A DNA stretch of 64,000 nt from Schnuerera sp. xch1 (GTDB lineage Bacteria > Bacillota > Clostridia > Tissierellales > Tepidimicrobiaceae), in NCBI RefSeq assembly GCF_019931165.1, contig NZ_JAIOUP010000006.1:52267-116266 (forward strand), written 5' to 3'. Numbering within the stretch: position 1 is the first letter of the stretch; every line of letters begins with the position of its first letter. The notes below the pieces were generated by a model, which saw only the letters and a list, made by a program, of their open reading frames with translations, was not told the DNA's origin and did no database searches. Below, piece after piece: positions 55,221-63,835 of the stretch. Both the position numbers and the translations under genes were made by a program.

Positions 55221-55249
55221 TTGACTTCATAGTAAATAAATGCTAAAAT
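55221..55249 (+). promoter_or_regulatory. SigA promoter of the HMG-CoA-lyase-family gene
   Basis: TTGACT at 55221-55226, a 17-base spacer and TAAAAT at 55244-55249. Transcription should start near 55256. Confidence 0.75.
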
Positions 55250-55257
55250 GAAAGTAA

Positions 55258-55294
55258 GTTCCACTATAATGATAAGAGTTCCGCTATAGAGAAC
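55258..55294 (+). promoter_or_regulatory. Candidate operator: paired GTTCC(A/G)CTATA repeats
   Basis: GTTCCACTATAAT (55258-55270) and GTTCCGCTATAGAGAAC (55278-55294) start exactly 20 bases apart, two helical turns. The second is an imperfect palindrome (GTTC...GAAC) resembling IclR-family operators. It lies over the predicted transcription start. Confidence 0.5.
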
Positions 55295-55316
55295 TAATTA
55301 CTTGGGGAGGTATATA

Positions 55317-56231
55317 ATGAAATTACCAAAAAAGATTACAATTTGTGAAGTAGGACTAAGAGATGGACTTCAAAATGAATCTAAAATATTAACAGTTGAT
55401 GAAAAAGTAAAAATTGCTGATTTATTAGTTGAAGCAGGCTTTAATGTTATCGAAATTGGCTCTTTTGTCCATCCAAAAACAGTGCCACAAATGGCTTCTA
55501 CTGATGAAGTATTTAAAAACATCAATATGAATGATAAAGTTGAATATAGAGCACTTGTAGTAAACCTGAAAGGTGTAGAGAGAGCTATTGAATGCGGATG
55601 TAAAAAAGTTAAATTAAATGTTTCTGCAAGTAAAGCACACAATATAGCAAATATAAACATGACTCCAGAAGAAAGCGTTGCAAAATTTAAAGATTGTGTA
55701 GATTTGGCCACATCAAATGGAATTGAAGTGTCTGGATCAATATCTATGCCTTTTGGTTCGCCATGGGAATATAAGATTACAGCTGATGATGTAAAAAACA
55801 TAGTTAATGCTTATGTTAATTTAGGTATAAAAGAAATTTCCCTATCAGATGCATCAGGAATGGCAGTTCCCAATCAAGTATATGAATTATGTATAGATAT
55901 GAAGAAAACATTTCCAGAAGTTAAATGGATATTACATTTCCATAATACTAGAGGGTTAGGTATGGCTAATATATTAGCAGGTATGCAAGCAGGTATCACA
56001 TGGTTTGATTCATCATTTGGTGGACTTGGAGGATGTCCTTTTGTACCAGGTGCTGCGGGAAATGTGGTAACAGAGGATATTTTACATATGTGTGATGAAA
56101 TGGGAATAAAAACAGGTATTGATATAGATAAGAGCATATTAATTGCAAAAAAAATGGAAGTTCTATTGGGACGAGAATTATATGGATATTTATTAAAAGC
56201 AGGCAAAAATAGCGATTTAATAAAATATTGA
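55317..56231 (+). CDS. HMG-CoA lyase family (HMGL-like) enzyme
   Basis: A 304-residue TIM-barrel lyase. I use ATG 55317 (MKLPKKITICEVGLRDGLQNE), which follows GGGGAGG; the in-frame TTG at 55302 overlaps the ribosome binding site. Family residues are CEVGLRDGLQNE (metal Asp, catalytic Arg), the HFHNTRG metal ligands and the G-loop GGLGGCPFVPGAAGN with its catalytic Cys. Classical HMG-CoA lyase splits 3-hydroxy-3-methylglutaryl-CoA into acetoacetate and acetyl-CoA. In this locus, with an acylating aldehyde dehydrogenase, a TPP enzyme and a TRAP transporter, the natural substrate may be another 3-hydroxyacyl-CoA. The gene after it is a decayed aroD. Confidence 0.9.
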   Translation: MKLPKKITICEVGLRDGLQNESKILTVDEKVKIADLLVEAGFNVIEIGSFVHPKTVPQMASTDEVFKNINMNDKVEYRALVVNLKGVERAIECGCKKVKLNVSASKAHNIANINMTPEESVAKFKDCVDLATSNGIEVSGSISMPFGSPWEYKITADDVKNIVNAYVNLGIKEISLSDASGMAVPNQVYELCIDMKKTFPEVKWILHFHNTRGLGMANILAGMQAGITWFDSSFGGLGGCPFVPGAAGNVVTEDILHMCDEMGIKTGIDIDKSILIAKKMEVLLGRELYGYLLKAGKNSDLIKY

Positions 56232-56394
56232 GTTAGTTGTGTGAAAAAGTAGTTAACAGTTTTTGTTACAAAAATTAGTTGTATAAATATAAATAAATTA
56301 TTTATTGTCATTAGAAATTATTAATAAAATTTCCTCGATATTTACTTTAATACATTCTAAAAAAGAAGACAAGCAGATCTACTACAAGATAAAA

Positions 56395-56832
56395 AAATTG
56401 AATTAATTAAGAAATGTATAGAAATTTAAAAATTGGAAGTTCTGATAAATTGAATGTTAAAGAAGCAACAATGCAGATGTTTAGGCAAAACAAAAAGTTT
56501 GTTAAATGAAAACGGTATCGAACTAGTATTATTTATGATATTTAAAGAGCTAGGAGTAGATATACTGAAAATGACAGTCATACCATAGAATTATGGAGAT
56601 GTATTAAGTTATTAAATGAAACATATAAAGAGATGAAGCTATTAATGCTTCTTTTACAATAATATATATGGGAGAAATGGGAGTAGTAATAAAGATGGTT
56701 TTTTGCTTATTTGATTCAGATATGACGTATGCAGTTGGCAAAGAATCATCTACATCTAGTCAAATATTAATAAAAGATATTAATATAGTTTTAAATATAT
56801 TTTTGGGAAAAGGTAAAACAATTTCTTATTGA
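56395..56832 (+). pseudogene. aroD: Decayed type I 3-dehydroquinate dehydratase (aroD)
   Basis: Three frames together resemble the second half of AroD. One segment reads LNENGIELV. At 56541-56588 KELGVDILKMTVIP then stop matches the catalytic-Lys strand (GADIPKIAVMP in the family). In another frame, ATG 56668 to TGA 56832 gives MGEMGVVIKMVFCLFDSDMT followed by YAVGKESSTSSQILIKD, matching the family SMGELG...SALTFA...KASAPGQI end. Stops and frameshifts make it non-functional. It lies between the HMGL-like and aldehyde dehydrogenase genes. The remaining bases 56232-56394 show nothing clear. Confidence 0.7.
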
Positions 56833-56916
56833 AATTACTTATGTGAGTATATAATTGTTCTAATTTAGATTATATTATTTTATTTAATATATTCAATTAA
56901 AAAGGGAGGAATAGAA

Positions 56917-58359
56917 ATGGAACTAAAAGCTAAAGGTTTAAAAGAAAAATATCAGGATTTAACTGATGAACAAATTATTGAACTCAAAGAAGTGTTTTCA
57001 AAAGCAAGGATAGCATTAAAAGAAATTGAAAAATTTGACCAAGAAAAACTTGACAAATTATGCCAAGCAGTAGCATGGTCAGTAGCTAATAAGAAAATTT
57101 TTAAGGAATTAACTGACTTAGGAGTTAAAGAAACAGGGCTTGGAGACCCAGTATCAAGGATGAATAAGAGATTTAAAATTAGAGGAATATTAAGAGATGC
57201 TTTACGTCAAAAAAGTGTTGGTTTGGTTAAGGAAATACCAGAGACAGGTATTTCAATATACGCAAAACCAGCAGGAATTATTGCATCGATTGTACCTACT
57301 ACTAATCCTGCCTTAACACCTGCAGGAACAGCTATATATTCTGTTAAGGCAAGAGATGTTGTTATTTTTTCACCACACCCACGTTCAAAAAACACTACAT
57401 TAAAGACTGTTGAGTTAATGAGGGAAGCACTTAAAAAAGAAGGTGTTAATCCAGACGTATTACAATGTTTAAAAGGAAATCCTAATAGAGCAATGGCTAT
57501 GGCAGTAATGGGTGAGGCTGATTTAGTATTATCTACAGGTGGACAAAACATGGTAAGACGTGCATATGCTTCTGGAACACCAGCATATGGTGTAGGTGCA
57601 GGTAATTCAACAATGGTTATAGATGAAACAGCTGATATTGAAGAGGCAGCTAGAAATACTATGCTAAGTAAAACTTCTGATTATGGGTCTGGATGTTCTG
57701 CTGATGGTAACCTTATAATTGAAGCTAGTATCTTTGACAAAATGGTAACTCAACTTCAAAAAGAGGGAGGCTATCTAGCCAGTGAAGAAGAAAAAGAAGC
57801 ATTAAAAAAAGTTATGTGGGATGAAAGTGGTAAAAGGCTTGCTAGTACAGTAGCTATACCACCTCAAAAGTTAGCAAAAGAAGCAGGGTTTGAAATATCG
57901 CAAGATAGAAAGTTTATTATGGTTATGGGAGATGGCATTGGAAAAGAACATTTCTTTTCACATGAGAAATTAACCACTTTACTAGCTTTATATAAATATG
58001 AAGAATTTGATCAAGCTCTTGAAATGGTCAGAGAAATCTACGAAGTAGGTGGTAAAGGACATTCATGTGGTATCTACTCATTTAATGAAGAACACATTCA
58101 TAAACATGCATTAAATGCACCAGTAAGTAGAGTAATGGTTCGTCAACCTCAATCAAAAGCAAACGCAGGAGCCTTTACTAATGGAATGCCAATGACATCA
58201 AGTTTAGGTTGTGGAACTTGGGGGGGAAATATTACATCTGAAAATGTTAGTTTAAAACATTATATGAATTATACTTGGGTTTCTAAGCCTATATCAGAAG
58301 ATAGGCCATTAGATGAGGAATTATTTGGCGAATATTATAATCCTGAAATGGAAAAGTAA
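56917..58359 (+). CDS. CoA-acylating aldehyde dehydrogenase (sulfoacetaldehyde/PduP-like group)
   Basis: A 480-residue aldehyde dehydrogenase. SIVPTTNPALTPAGTAIYSV is the signature of CoA-acylating members (AdhE, PduP, SauS), and the catalytic Cys is at 260 in DYGSGCSADGNLII. GVGAGNSTMVIDETADI and the C-terminal GCGTWGGNITSENVSLKHYMN complete the family pattern. It should oxidise an aldehyde to an acyl-CoA with NAD(P)+. It resembles acylating sulfoacetaldehyde dehydrogenases in pattern, but the substrate is unproven. Start ATG 56917 follows AAGGGAGGAATAGAA. The TPP-enzyme gene follows after 29 bases and could produce its aldehyde. Confidence 0.9.
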   Translation: MELKAKGLKEKYQDLTDEQIIELKEVFSKARIALKEIEKFDQEKLDKLCQAVAWSVANKKIFKELTDLGVKETGLGDPVSRMNKRFKIRGILRDALRQKSVGLVKEIPETGISIYAKPAGIIASIVPTTNPALTPAGTAIYSVKARDVVIFSPHPRSKNTTLKTVELMREALKKEGVNPDVLQCLKGNPNRAMAMAVMGEADLVLSTGGQNMVRRAYASGTPAYGVGAGNSTMVIDETADIEEAARNTMLSKTSDYGSGCSADGNLIIEASIFDKMVTQLQKEGGYLASEEEKEALKKVMWDESGKRLASTVAIPPQKLAKEAGFEISQDRKFIMVMGDGIGKEHFFSHEKLTTLLALYKYEEFDQALEMVREIYEVGGKGHSCGIYSFNEEHIHKHALNAPVSRVMVRQPQSKANAGAFTNGMPMTSSLGCGTWGGNITSENVSLKHYMNYTWVSKPISEDRPLDEELFGEYYNPEMEK

Positions 58360-58388
58360 TAATAAATTTCATAAAGGAGCGAAAATAA

Positions 58389-60191
58389 TTGAAAAAATTA
58401 CTTTCACATCAGTTAATAGATTATTTAGAAAGAAGAGGCATTAAGCATGTATTTGGTCTTTGTGGGCATACTGTAATTGCTCTATTAGATGCCTTAGAAA
58501 AAAGTGAAAAGATTAAGTTTGTGTCAGTAAGACATGAGCAAATAGCAGCAACAGCAGCTGATGGTTATGCTAGGGTAACTAAAAAAGCATCAGTTGTATT
58601 TACTCACCTAGGACCAGGTCTTACAAACGCAACTACAGGTGTTGCTAATGCTGCCTTGGATTCAATTCCTATGGTTGTAATAGCTGGTGACGTTCCTAGT
58701 TATTATTATGGGAAGCATCCACATCAAGAAGTGAATATGCATTGTGATGGAGCTCAGTATGATATATATAAACCTTTTGTAAAAAGGGCTTGGAGACTGG
58801 ATAGCCCAGAATTATTGCCAGAAATTCTTGATAAAGCATTTAGGTTGGCAGAATCAGGGAGACCGGGACCGGTGTTAATATCAATACCAATGGATATGTT
58901 TTCAAGAGAAATTGAAACTAGCCATTTTAAGAGGACTTATTATAATTCTCATTTTACAGCAAAACCTGCATTAGCAGAAAAAACAGCGATTGAAATTGCT
59001 AAAATATTAATTAAAGCAAAGAGGCCTCTCATTCATATAGGAGGACAAGCAGTATTTAACGATGCAACAGAAGAACTAACTGAACTTGTCGAGTTTTTAG
59101 ATATTCCTATAACAAGAAGTCTCATGGGGCAAGGTGGTATTTCTGATAAACATCCACTACATGTTGGGATGACAGGATTCTGGGGGACAAACTTTGTAAA
59201 TGAAATCTCCTCAAATGCTGATGTAGTGTTTGGTGTAGGAACTAGATTCGCTGAGGCTGACAGTAGTTCATGGTATAATGGAATAACATTTAGTGATAAA
59301 TCTAAATTTATTCAAATAGACTTAGATCCTATAGAAATAGGTAGAAATTATCCTGTAACATTAGGAGCAGTAGCTGATCCTAAACAAGCATTAAAAATAA
59401 TTTTGAAAGTTGCTAAAGAATTAAAGCCAGAAGGAATAGATAGACCGGAACTTAGAAAGAAAATTGCAGATTACAAAGCTAACTTTAAGAAATCAAATAA
59501 AGCAATTTCTGAAGATAATAGATTTCCAATGGCTCCACAAAGAATTTTAAAAGATGTAAGAGAAGTGTTTCCAGAAGATGGATTAATCTTTACAGATGTT
59601 GGTTGGAACAAAAATGGTGTAGCACAACAATTTGATATAATAAAGCCAAGTACAATTTTTCATCCAGGTGGATTAGCTACAATGGGATTTGGTTCAGCTG
59701 CAGTATTAGGAGCAAAACTAGCGGCGCCAGATAAAAAAGTTATTACATTAATTGGAGATGGTGGATTTGGCGCTAACCCTTCAGTTTTAGCAACTGCAGT
59801 AGAAGAAAATATTCCTATTGTATGGGTAGTTATGAACAACAACGCCTTTGGTACTATAGCAGGTCTTGAAAGTTCACATTATAATCATACATTTGGAACA
59901 ATGTTTAAAACACCAAATGGAGAGCCCTACAATCCAGAGTGGGCTGAAGTAGCTAAGGCATATGGAATAAAAGCAAAGAAGATTACATCTGCTGATGAAT
60001 TTAAAGATGCATTTAAAGAAGCCTTAGACTCAAATAAACCTTATTTATTAGATGTTCCTATGGAAAACATTCCAGTTCCTACTGATGGAATATGGAATAT
60101 CAATGATATTTATACTCCAAAGGATAATGTAAAAGAAGGTAGACTGATGTATGGAGATGCTGAAAAATCTTTTCATGTAAGTACAAAATAA
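58389..60191 (+). CDS. Thiamine-diphosphate-dependent acetolactate-synthase-like decarboxylase
   Basis: A 600-residue TPP enzyme starting at TTG 58389 behind AAAGGAG. The pyrimidine domain has the catalytic Glu50 in VSVRHEQIAATAADGYAR, the central domain spans about 200-330, and the diphosphate domain has LIGDGGFGANPSVLATAVEE and VVMNNNAFG, the GDG...NN motif. The family covers acetolactate synthase, benzoylformate, sulfopyruvate and oxalyl-CoA decarboxylases, and the exact reaction is not clear. Next to an acylating aldehyde dehydrogenase, decarboxylation of a 2-oxo acid to an aldehyde is likely. A TRAP transporter follows, ready to bring in the carboxylate. Confidence 0.88.
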   Translation: MKKLLSHQLIDYLERRGIKHVFGLCGHTVIALLDALEKSEKIKFVSVRHEQIAATAADGYARVTKKASVVFTHLGPGLTNATTGVANAALDSIPMVVIAGDVPSYYYGKHPHQEVNMHCDGAQYDIYKPFVKRAWRLDSPELLPEILDKAFRLAESGRPGPVLISIPMDMFSREIETSHFKRTYYNSHFTAKPALAEKTAIEIAKILIKAKRPLIHIGGQAVFNDATEELTELVEFLDIPITRSLMGQGGISDKHPLHVGMTGFWGTNFVNEISSNADVVFGVGTRFAEADSSSWYNGITFSDKSKFIQIDLDPIEIGRNYPVTLGAVADPKQALKIILKVAKELKPEGIDRPELRKKIADYKANFKKSNKAISEDNRFPMAPQRILKDVREVFPEDGLIFTDVGWNKNGVAQQFDIIKPSTIFHPGGLATMGFGSAAVLGAKLAAPDKKVITLIGDGGFGANPSVLATAVEENIPIVWVVMNNNAFGTIAGLESSHYNHTFGTMFKTPNGEPYNPEWAEVAKAYGIKAKKITSADEFKDAFKEALDSNKPYLLDVPMENIPVPTDGIWNINDIYTPKDNVKEGRLMYGDAEKSFHVSTK

Positions 60192-60296
60192 TTTATTATT
60201 TCCTTGGTATTATCTAGGGGAAATGTCTCCCCTAGACTTAATACATATAAATTTCGTCATTAATATGATAACGTTACTTTTTTGGAGGTGAATAAA

Positions 60297-60776
60297 TTGA
60301 ATTTATTAAAATGGCTAGATGAAAATCTAGAAAAGTTTGTACTTGGTGTATTTCTATCCATAATGGTAGTTGTAATGGGCATACAAGTTGTGGCAAGATA
60401 TGTATTCAATTCATCACTAACATGGTCTGAAGAGCTTACAAGGTTTATATTTGTATGGTCAGCATTTTTGACTCTTCCTTATACCATAAAGTTTGGTATT
60501 TCCCTAAAGATTGATCAGTTGTTAAATTTATTTACAAAAGATATAAGAAAAGTTTTAAATATAATCAGCCATATTCTTATGTTAGTTTTCTTTATCTTTA
60601 TGCTTTATAATGCAACCGATGTTGTACGGTCAGCAATTAATAGTGGGCAAAGAAGTCCAGCAATAGGTTTACCAATGTATCTTATACAAGTCTCTTCAGT
60701 GGTAGGATTTGCACTTACTATAGTGAGGGTATTACAATCTTTGGTTATTTATATTAGGACAACAGAAAAAGTTTAG
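60297..60776 (+). CDS. TRAP transporter small membrane subunit (DctQ)
   Basis: A 159-residue protein with four transmembrane helices. The start TTG 60297 (MNLLKWLDENLEKFVLGVFL) follows GGAGGTG; an in-frame TTG at 60282 overlaps that site. The conserved SLTWSEELTRFIFVWSAFLT segment identifies DctQ. A hairpin (CTAGGGGA/TCCCCTAG, 60214-60236) precedes it. It binds the DctM channel subunit encoded 18 bases on. Confidence 0.93.
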   Translation: MNLLKWLDENLEKFVLGVFLSIMVVVMGIQVVARYVFNSSLTWSEELTRFIFVWSAFLTLPYTIKFGISLKIDQLLNLFTKDIRKVLNIISHILMLVFFIFMLYNATDVVRSAINSGQRSPAIGLPMYLIQVSSVVGFALTIVRVLQSLVIYIRTTEKV

Positions 60777-60794
60777 AAGAGAGGAGGAGAGTTT

Positions 60795-62087
60795 TTGTCA
60801 TTAAGTTTATTTTTTCTAATTTTTGCAGTTTTATTATCGATAGGGTTACCAATTGGAGTTGTCTTAACAATGACAGGTATTTCCCCATCATTATTAAATT
60901 CTAGTTTTGCAGGAAATGCCCCAATGATAATTAGGTCAATGTTAAGTGGAGTTGATAGTTTCCCGCTCTTAGCTGTACCTATGTTTATTATATCAGGAAT
61001 TATAATGGCACGTGGGAAAATATCTGAAAAGCTTTTTAATATGTTTGCGTTTTTCGTAGGGAAGAGGACAGCTGGACTGCCAATAGCTGCTATAATCACA
61101 TGTTTGTTTTACGGTGCAATATCGGGATCTGGACCTGCCACAACAGCAGCAGTAGGTTCTATGACTATTCCAATATTAGTTGGATTAAATTACGATAAGA
61201 CATTTGTTACATCTATGATTGCTGTGGCTGGTGGTCTTGGAGTAATTATTCCTCCAAGTATTCCTTTTATTTTTTATGGAATGTCTTCAGGGGAGTCTGT
61301 GGGTAGATTGTTTGTAGCTGGTATTATACCAGGAATACTTATAGGTGGGATATTATCAGCATATGCAATTTATTATTGTAAAGAAAGAGGTGAAGACAAA
61401 GATAAGCTCAATGAATTTACTAACAGTCTTAGAAGTGAGGGGTTATGGAGCGTATTTAGAGATAGTTTTTGGGCACTGTTATCCCCAGTAATAATTCTTG
61501 GAAGTATCTATAGCGGCATTGCTTCACCAACAGAAGCTGCTGCAATATCAGTGTTTTACTCATTATTCATAAGCATATTTGTATATAAGACTATTAAAAT
61601 TAAAGATATACCATCTTTATTAGTTGAAAGTGTTAACTCTTATGCTCCTATTCTGTTTATACTAGCTGCAGCTATGGGATTTGCGAGAGTTTTAACTTAT
61701 TTAAGAGCACCACAAATTATAGCGAAAGTGATAACGTCAGTAGCCTCAAACTCAGTAGGAATAATGTTAGTAATAAACGTATTGTTACTGTTTGTGGGTA
61801 TGGTTATGGATACAACTCCTGCCATATTAATATTGACACCAATTCTTTTACCGTTAGCTCAAGCCATTGAGGTGAATCCAATACATTTTGGTGTTGTCAT
61901 GGTTGTAAACCTAGCAATAGGTTTTGTTACTCCTCCTATGGGTGTAAACCTATTTGTTGCTAGTAGTATATCAGATATTTCAATAGTTAAGATAGCAAAA
62001 GCAGCTATGCCATTCATAATAGGATTTTTAATTGCATTAACACTTGTCACATTTATACCTCAATTGAGTTTACTATTATTGCAATAA
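60795..62087 (+). CDS. TRAP transporter large membrane subunit (DctM)
   Basis: A 430-residue membrane protein with about 12 transmembrane segments, starting at TTG 60795 behind GAGGAGGAG. Family stretches are SGSGPATTAAVGSMTIPIL, GVIIPPSIPFIFYG and SPTEAAAISVFYSLFI. DctM is the sodium-coupled channel that moves the carboxylate handed over by DctP. It lies between dctQ and dctP in the normal QMP order. Confidence 0.95.
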   Translation: MSLSLFFLIFAVLLSIGLPIGVVLTMTGISPSLLNSSFAGNAPMIIRSMLSGVDSFPLLAVPMFIISGIIMARGKISEKLFNMFAFFVGKRTAGLPIAAIITCLFYGAISGSGPATTAAVGSMTIPILVGLNYDKTFVTSMIAVAGGLGVIIPPSIPFIFYGMSSGESVGRLFVAGIIPGILIGGILSAYAIYYCKERGEDKDKLNEFTNSLRSEGLWSVFRDSFWALLSPVIILGSIYSGIASPTEAAAISVFYSLFISIFVYKTIKIKDIPSLLVESVNSYAPILFILAAAMGFARVLTYLRAPQIIAKVITSVASNSVGIMLVINVLLLFVGMVMDTTPAILILTPILLPLAQAIEVNPIHFGVVMVVNLAIGFVTPPMGVNLFVASSISDISIVKIAKAAMPFIIGFLIALTLVTFIPQLSLLLLQ

Positions 62088-62110
62088 TAAATAGGGAAAG
62101 GATGAAAAAA

Positions 62111-63160
62111 ATGAAAAAGGTAAAAAAAAGTATTAGTATAACTTTAGTATTAGCTATGTTAGTTTTAACATTAGCAGGATGTAGTGGAGAAAAAGTTGAT
62201 ACTTCAGCAACTGATAGAAATGAGGATAATACAGCATCAAATTATTCATTTGATTTAGCTATAGACAGTCCAGAAGATACAGTAACTTATTTATTTGGTA
62301 AAAAATTTGCCGAATTAGTTGAAGAAAAATCTAATGGAAGAATAAAAATAGAAGTGTATTCAAATGGACAACTTGGTGGGGATAGAGAAATTGCTGAAAG
62401 TGTTCAAAATGGAGATTTAGCTTTTGTAGTTCAAAATACAGCTCCACAAGTAAATTTTGTACCAGAAGTAGCAGTATTTGACTTGCCTAATTTATTCCCA
62501 AATGCAGACGTAGCGAGAAAGGTTTTAGATAGTTCTTTCTTTGATCAAATAGCAGATAAATATGAAGAGAATGGAATAAAGTTACTTGCTTATGCTGATC
62601 AAGGTTTCAGAGTAATGAGTTCAAATATAAAAGTAGAAAAAATTGATGATTTTAACGGCCAAAAAATTAGAACAATGGAGAATCCTTATCATTTAAAGTA
62701 TTGGGAATCATTAGGTGCTAATCCTACTCCAATGGCGTTTGCAGAAGTTTACATCGGATTACAACAAGGTACAATTGATGCACAAGAAAATCCATACGAA
62801 GTTATAGTTTCTTCTAAATTTTATGAACAACAAAAATATGTTATAAATACAAACCACTTACTACATTTACTTTCATTAATAACTAGTCCCCAAATTTTCA
62901 ATGATTTATCTGTTGAAGACCAACAAGTTATATTAGATGCTGCTAATGAAGCAAAAGTATGGGCTAGAGGGCACGCTGATAATAGAGTGGAAGATAGGGC
63001 TAAGATAATAAAGGAAAACGGTGCTAAAATAGTTGAACTTAGTGATAAATTAAAACAAGAAATGGCTGAAAGATCCCATTTAGTATATGATGAAATTGAA
63101 AATGCAGTTGGAAATGAACTAGTTTATTCTATTTTAAAAGCTATTGAAGAAGCTCAATAA
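62111..63160 (+). CDS. TRAP transporter substrate-binding lipoprotein (DctP)
   Basis: A 349-residue exported lipoprotein. ATG 62111 (MKKVKKSISITL) lies nine bases after AAAGG; ATG 62102 is too close to it. The lipobox is LTLAGC. The solute-binding domain has GRIKIEVYSNGQLGGDREIAE and GQKIRTMENPYHLKYW, whose Arg normally binds the ligand carboxylate. GLQQGTIDAQENP is typical of the family. The ligand is likely an organic acid, perhaps the substrate of the TPP enzyme. Decayed genes follow directly. Confidence 0.94.
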   Translation: MKKVKKSISITLVLAMLVLTLAGCSGEKVDTSATDRNEDNTASNYSFDLAIDSPEDTVTYLFGKKFAELVEEKSNGRIKIEVYSNGQLGGDREIAESVQNGDLAFVVQNTAPQVNFVPEVAVFDLPNLFPNADVARKVLDSSFFDQIADKYEENGIKLLAYADQGFRVMSSNIKVEKIDDFNGQKIRTMENPYHLKYWESLGANPTPMAFAEVYIGLQQGTIDAQENPYEVIVSSKFYEQQKYVINTNHLLHLLSLITSPQIFNDLSVEDQQVILDAANEAKVWARGHADNRVEDRAKIIKENGAKIVELSDKLKQEMAERSHLVYDEIENAVGNELVYSILKAIEEAQ

Positions 63161-63174
63161 TTAAAATATGTATG

Positions 63175-63585
63175 AGGTTTATGGGGGGATCATCATAGGA
63201 ACTGTTGTAATAGGTTTAGTAGGTAGTGGACATGCTTCTCATTTACATTTTTACATTGTAATGGCTACAAAAGTGTTAATGGTGTAAATGTAAGGAAAAA
63301 ATAGATGTAATTGATATTGTAATCCCTCCATGCTGTATAAGGAAATGGTAATCAAAGTATTTAACACCGAAAATCATATTATTTGTTTATCTGTGAAAAA
63401 AACATAAACAATTACTTCAGACAAAAGGAGACGAAACTCTATCGAGAAAAGAATCATACAAAAAGAGTCAAGAACAATTAATAATGTATGCAGAAAATTT
63501 TGTATATGTTTCCAATATTCAAAAAATTGTCAAAACAAGAAGTAAAGAGAATTGTATTTTGTTTATGAAAGTTTTTTTATGTTAA
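63175..63585 (+). pseudogene. Decayed Gfo/Idh/MocA-family oxidoreductase
   Basis: Pieces in different frames resemble the N-terminal half of a Gfo/Idh/MocA dehydrogenase. TVVIGLVGSGHASHLH (63201-63248) is the Rossmann start; YKSVNGVNVR follows in another frame, then IDVIDIVIPP and YKEMVIKVFNTENHIICL, and from ATG 63484 MYAENFVYVSNIQK. The order and spacing fit the family. Frameshifts and stops break it, and the C-terminal half is gone. Confidence 0.65.
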
Positions 63586-63632
63586 GTACTAGTTAGGAAG
63601 AAAAGGGCAGAAAATAAAATTTTAAACTTAAA

Positions 63633-63835
63633 GGTTTTTTGACGACTTGTAAAAGAAATATTTTTTTAATTGTAACAGTGTTATTTTGGTTTTCTTTATA
63701 TGCATATATACCTCAAAAGACAAATTATTCTGATGAAAAGAAAAAGTTATTAGCTACACATTGGCCTTACAATCAGTGTATAGGTTGTCAGAAGATATTA
63801 ATTGTTTTGCTATTTTATTAGTGAATCCAACTAAT
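63633..63835 (+). pseudogene. Decayed MFS transporter N-terminus
   Basis: KRNIFLIVTVLFWFSLYAYI (from about 63648) resembles the first transmembrane helix of MFS permeases of the LFWFSLYAYIP type. A shifted frame then reads VISYTLALQSVYRLSE, like the next helix (VSYTLAGLxxSVYGLS). No full-length frame remains. The stretch from 63836 to 64000 shows no recognisable coding signal. Confidence 0.5.

Noticed and set aside
58389..60191. Sulfoacetaldehyde acetyltransferase (Xsc) or acetolactate synthase as a firm call
   Set aside because: The TPP motifs fit the superfamily, but the sequence does not look like Xsc in its N-terminal region, and acetolactate synthase context (ilvN, ilvC) is missing.
63639..63821. 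A 60-residue membrane protein gene
   Set aside because: The sequence matches the start of an MFS transporter and then continues in another frame, so it is a pseudogene fragment rather than a small protein gene.
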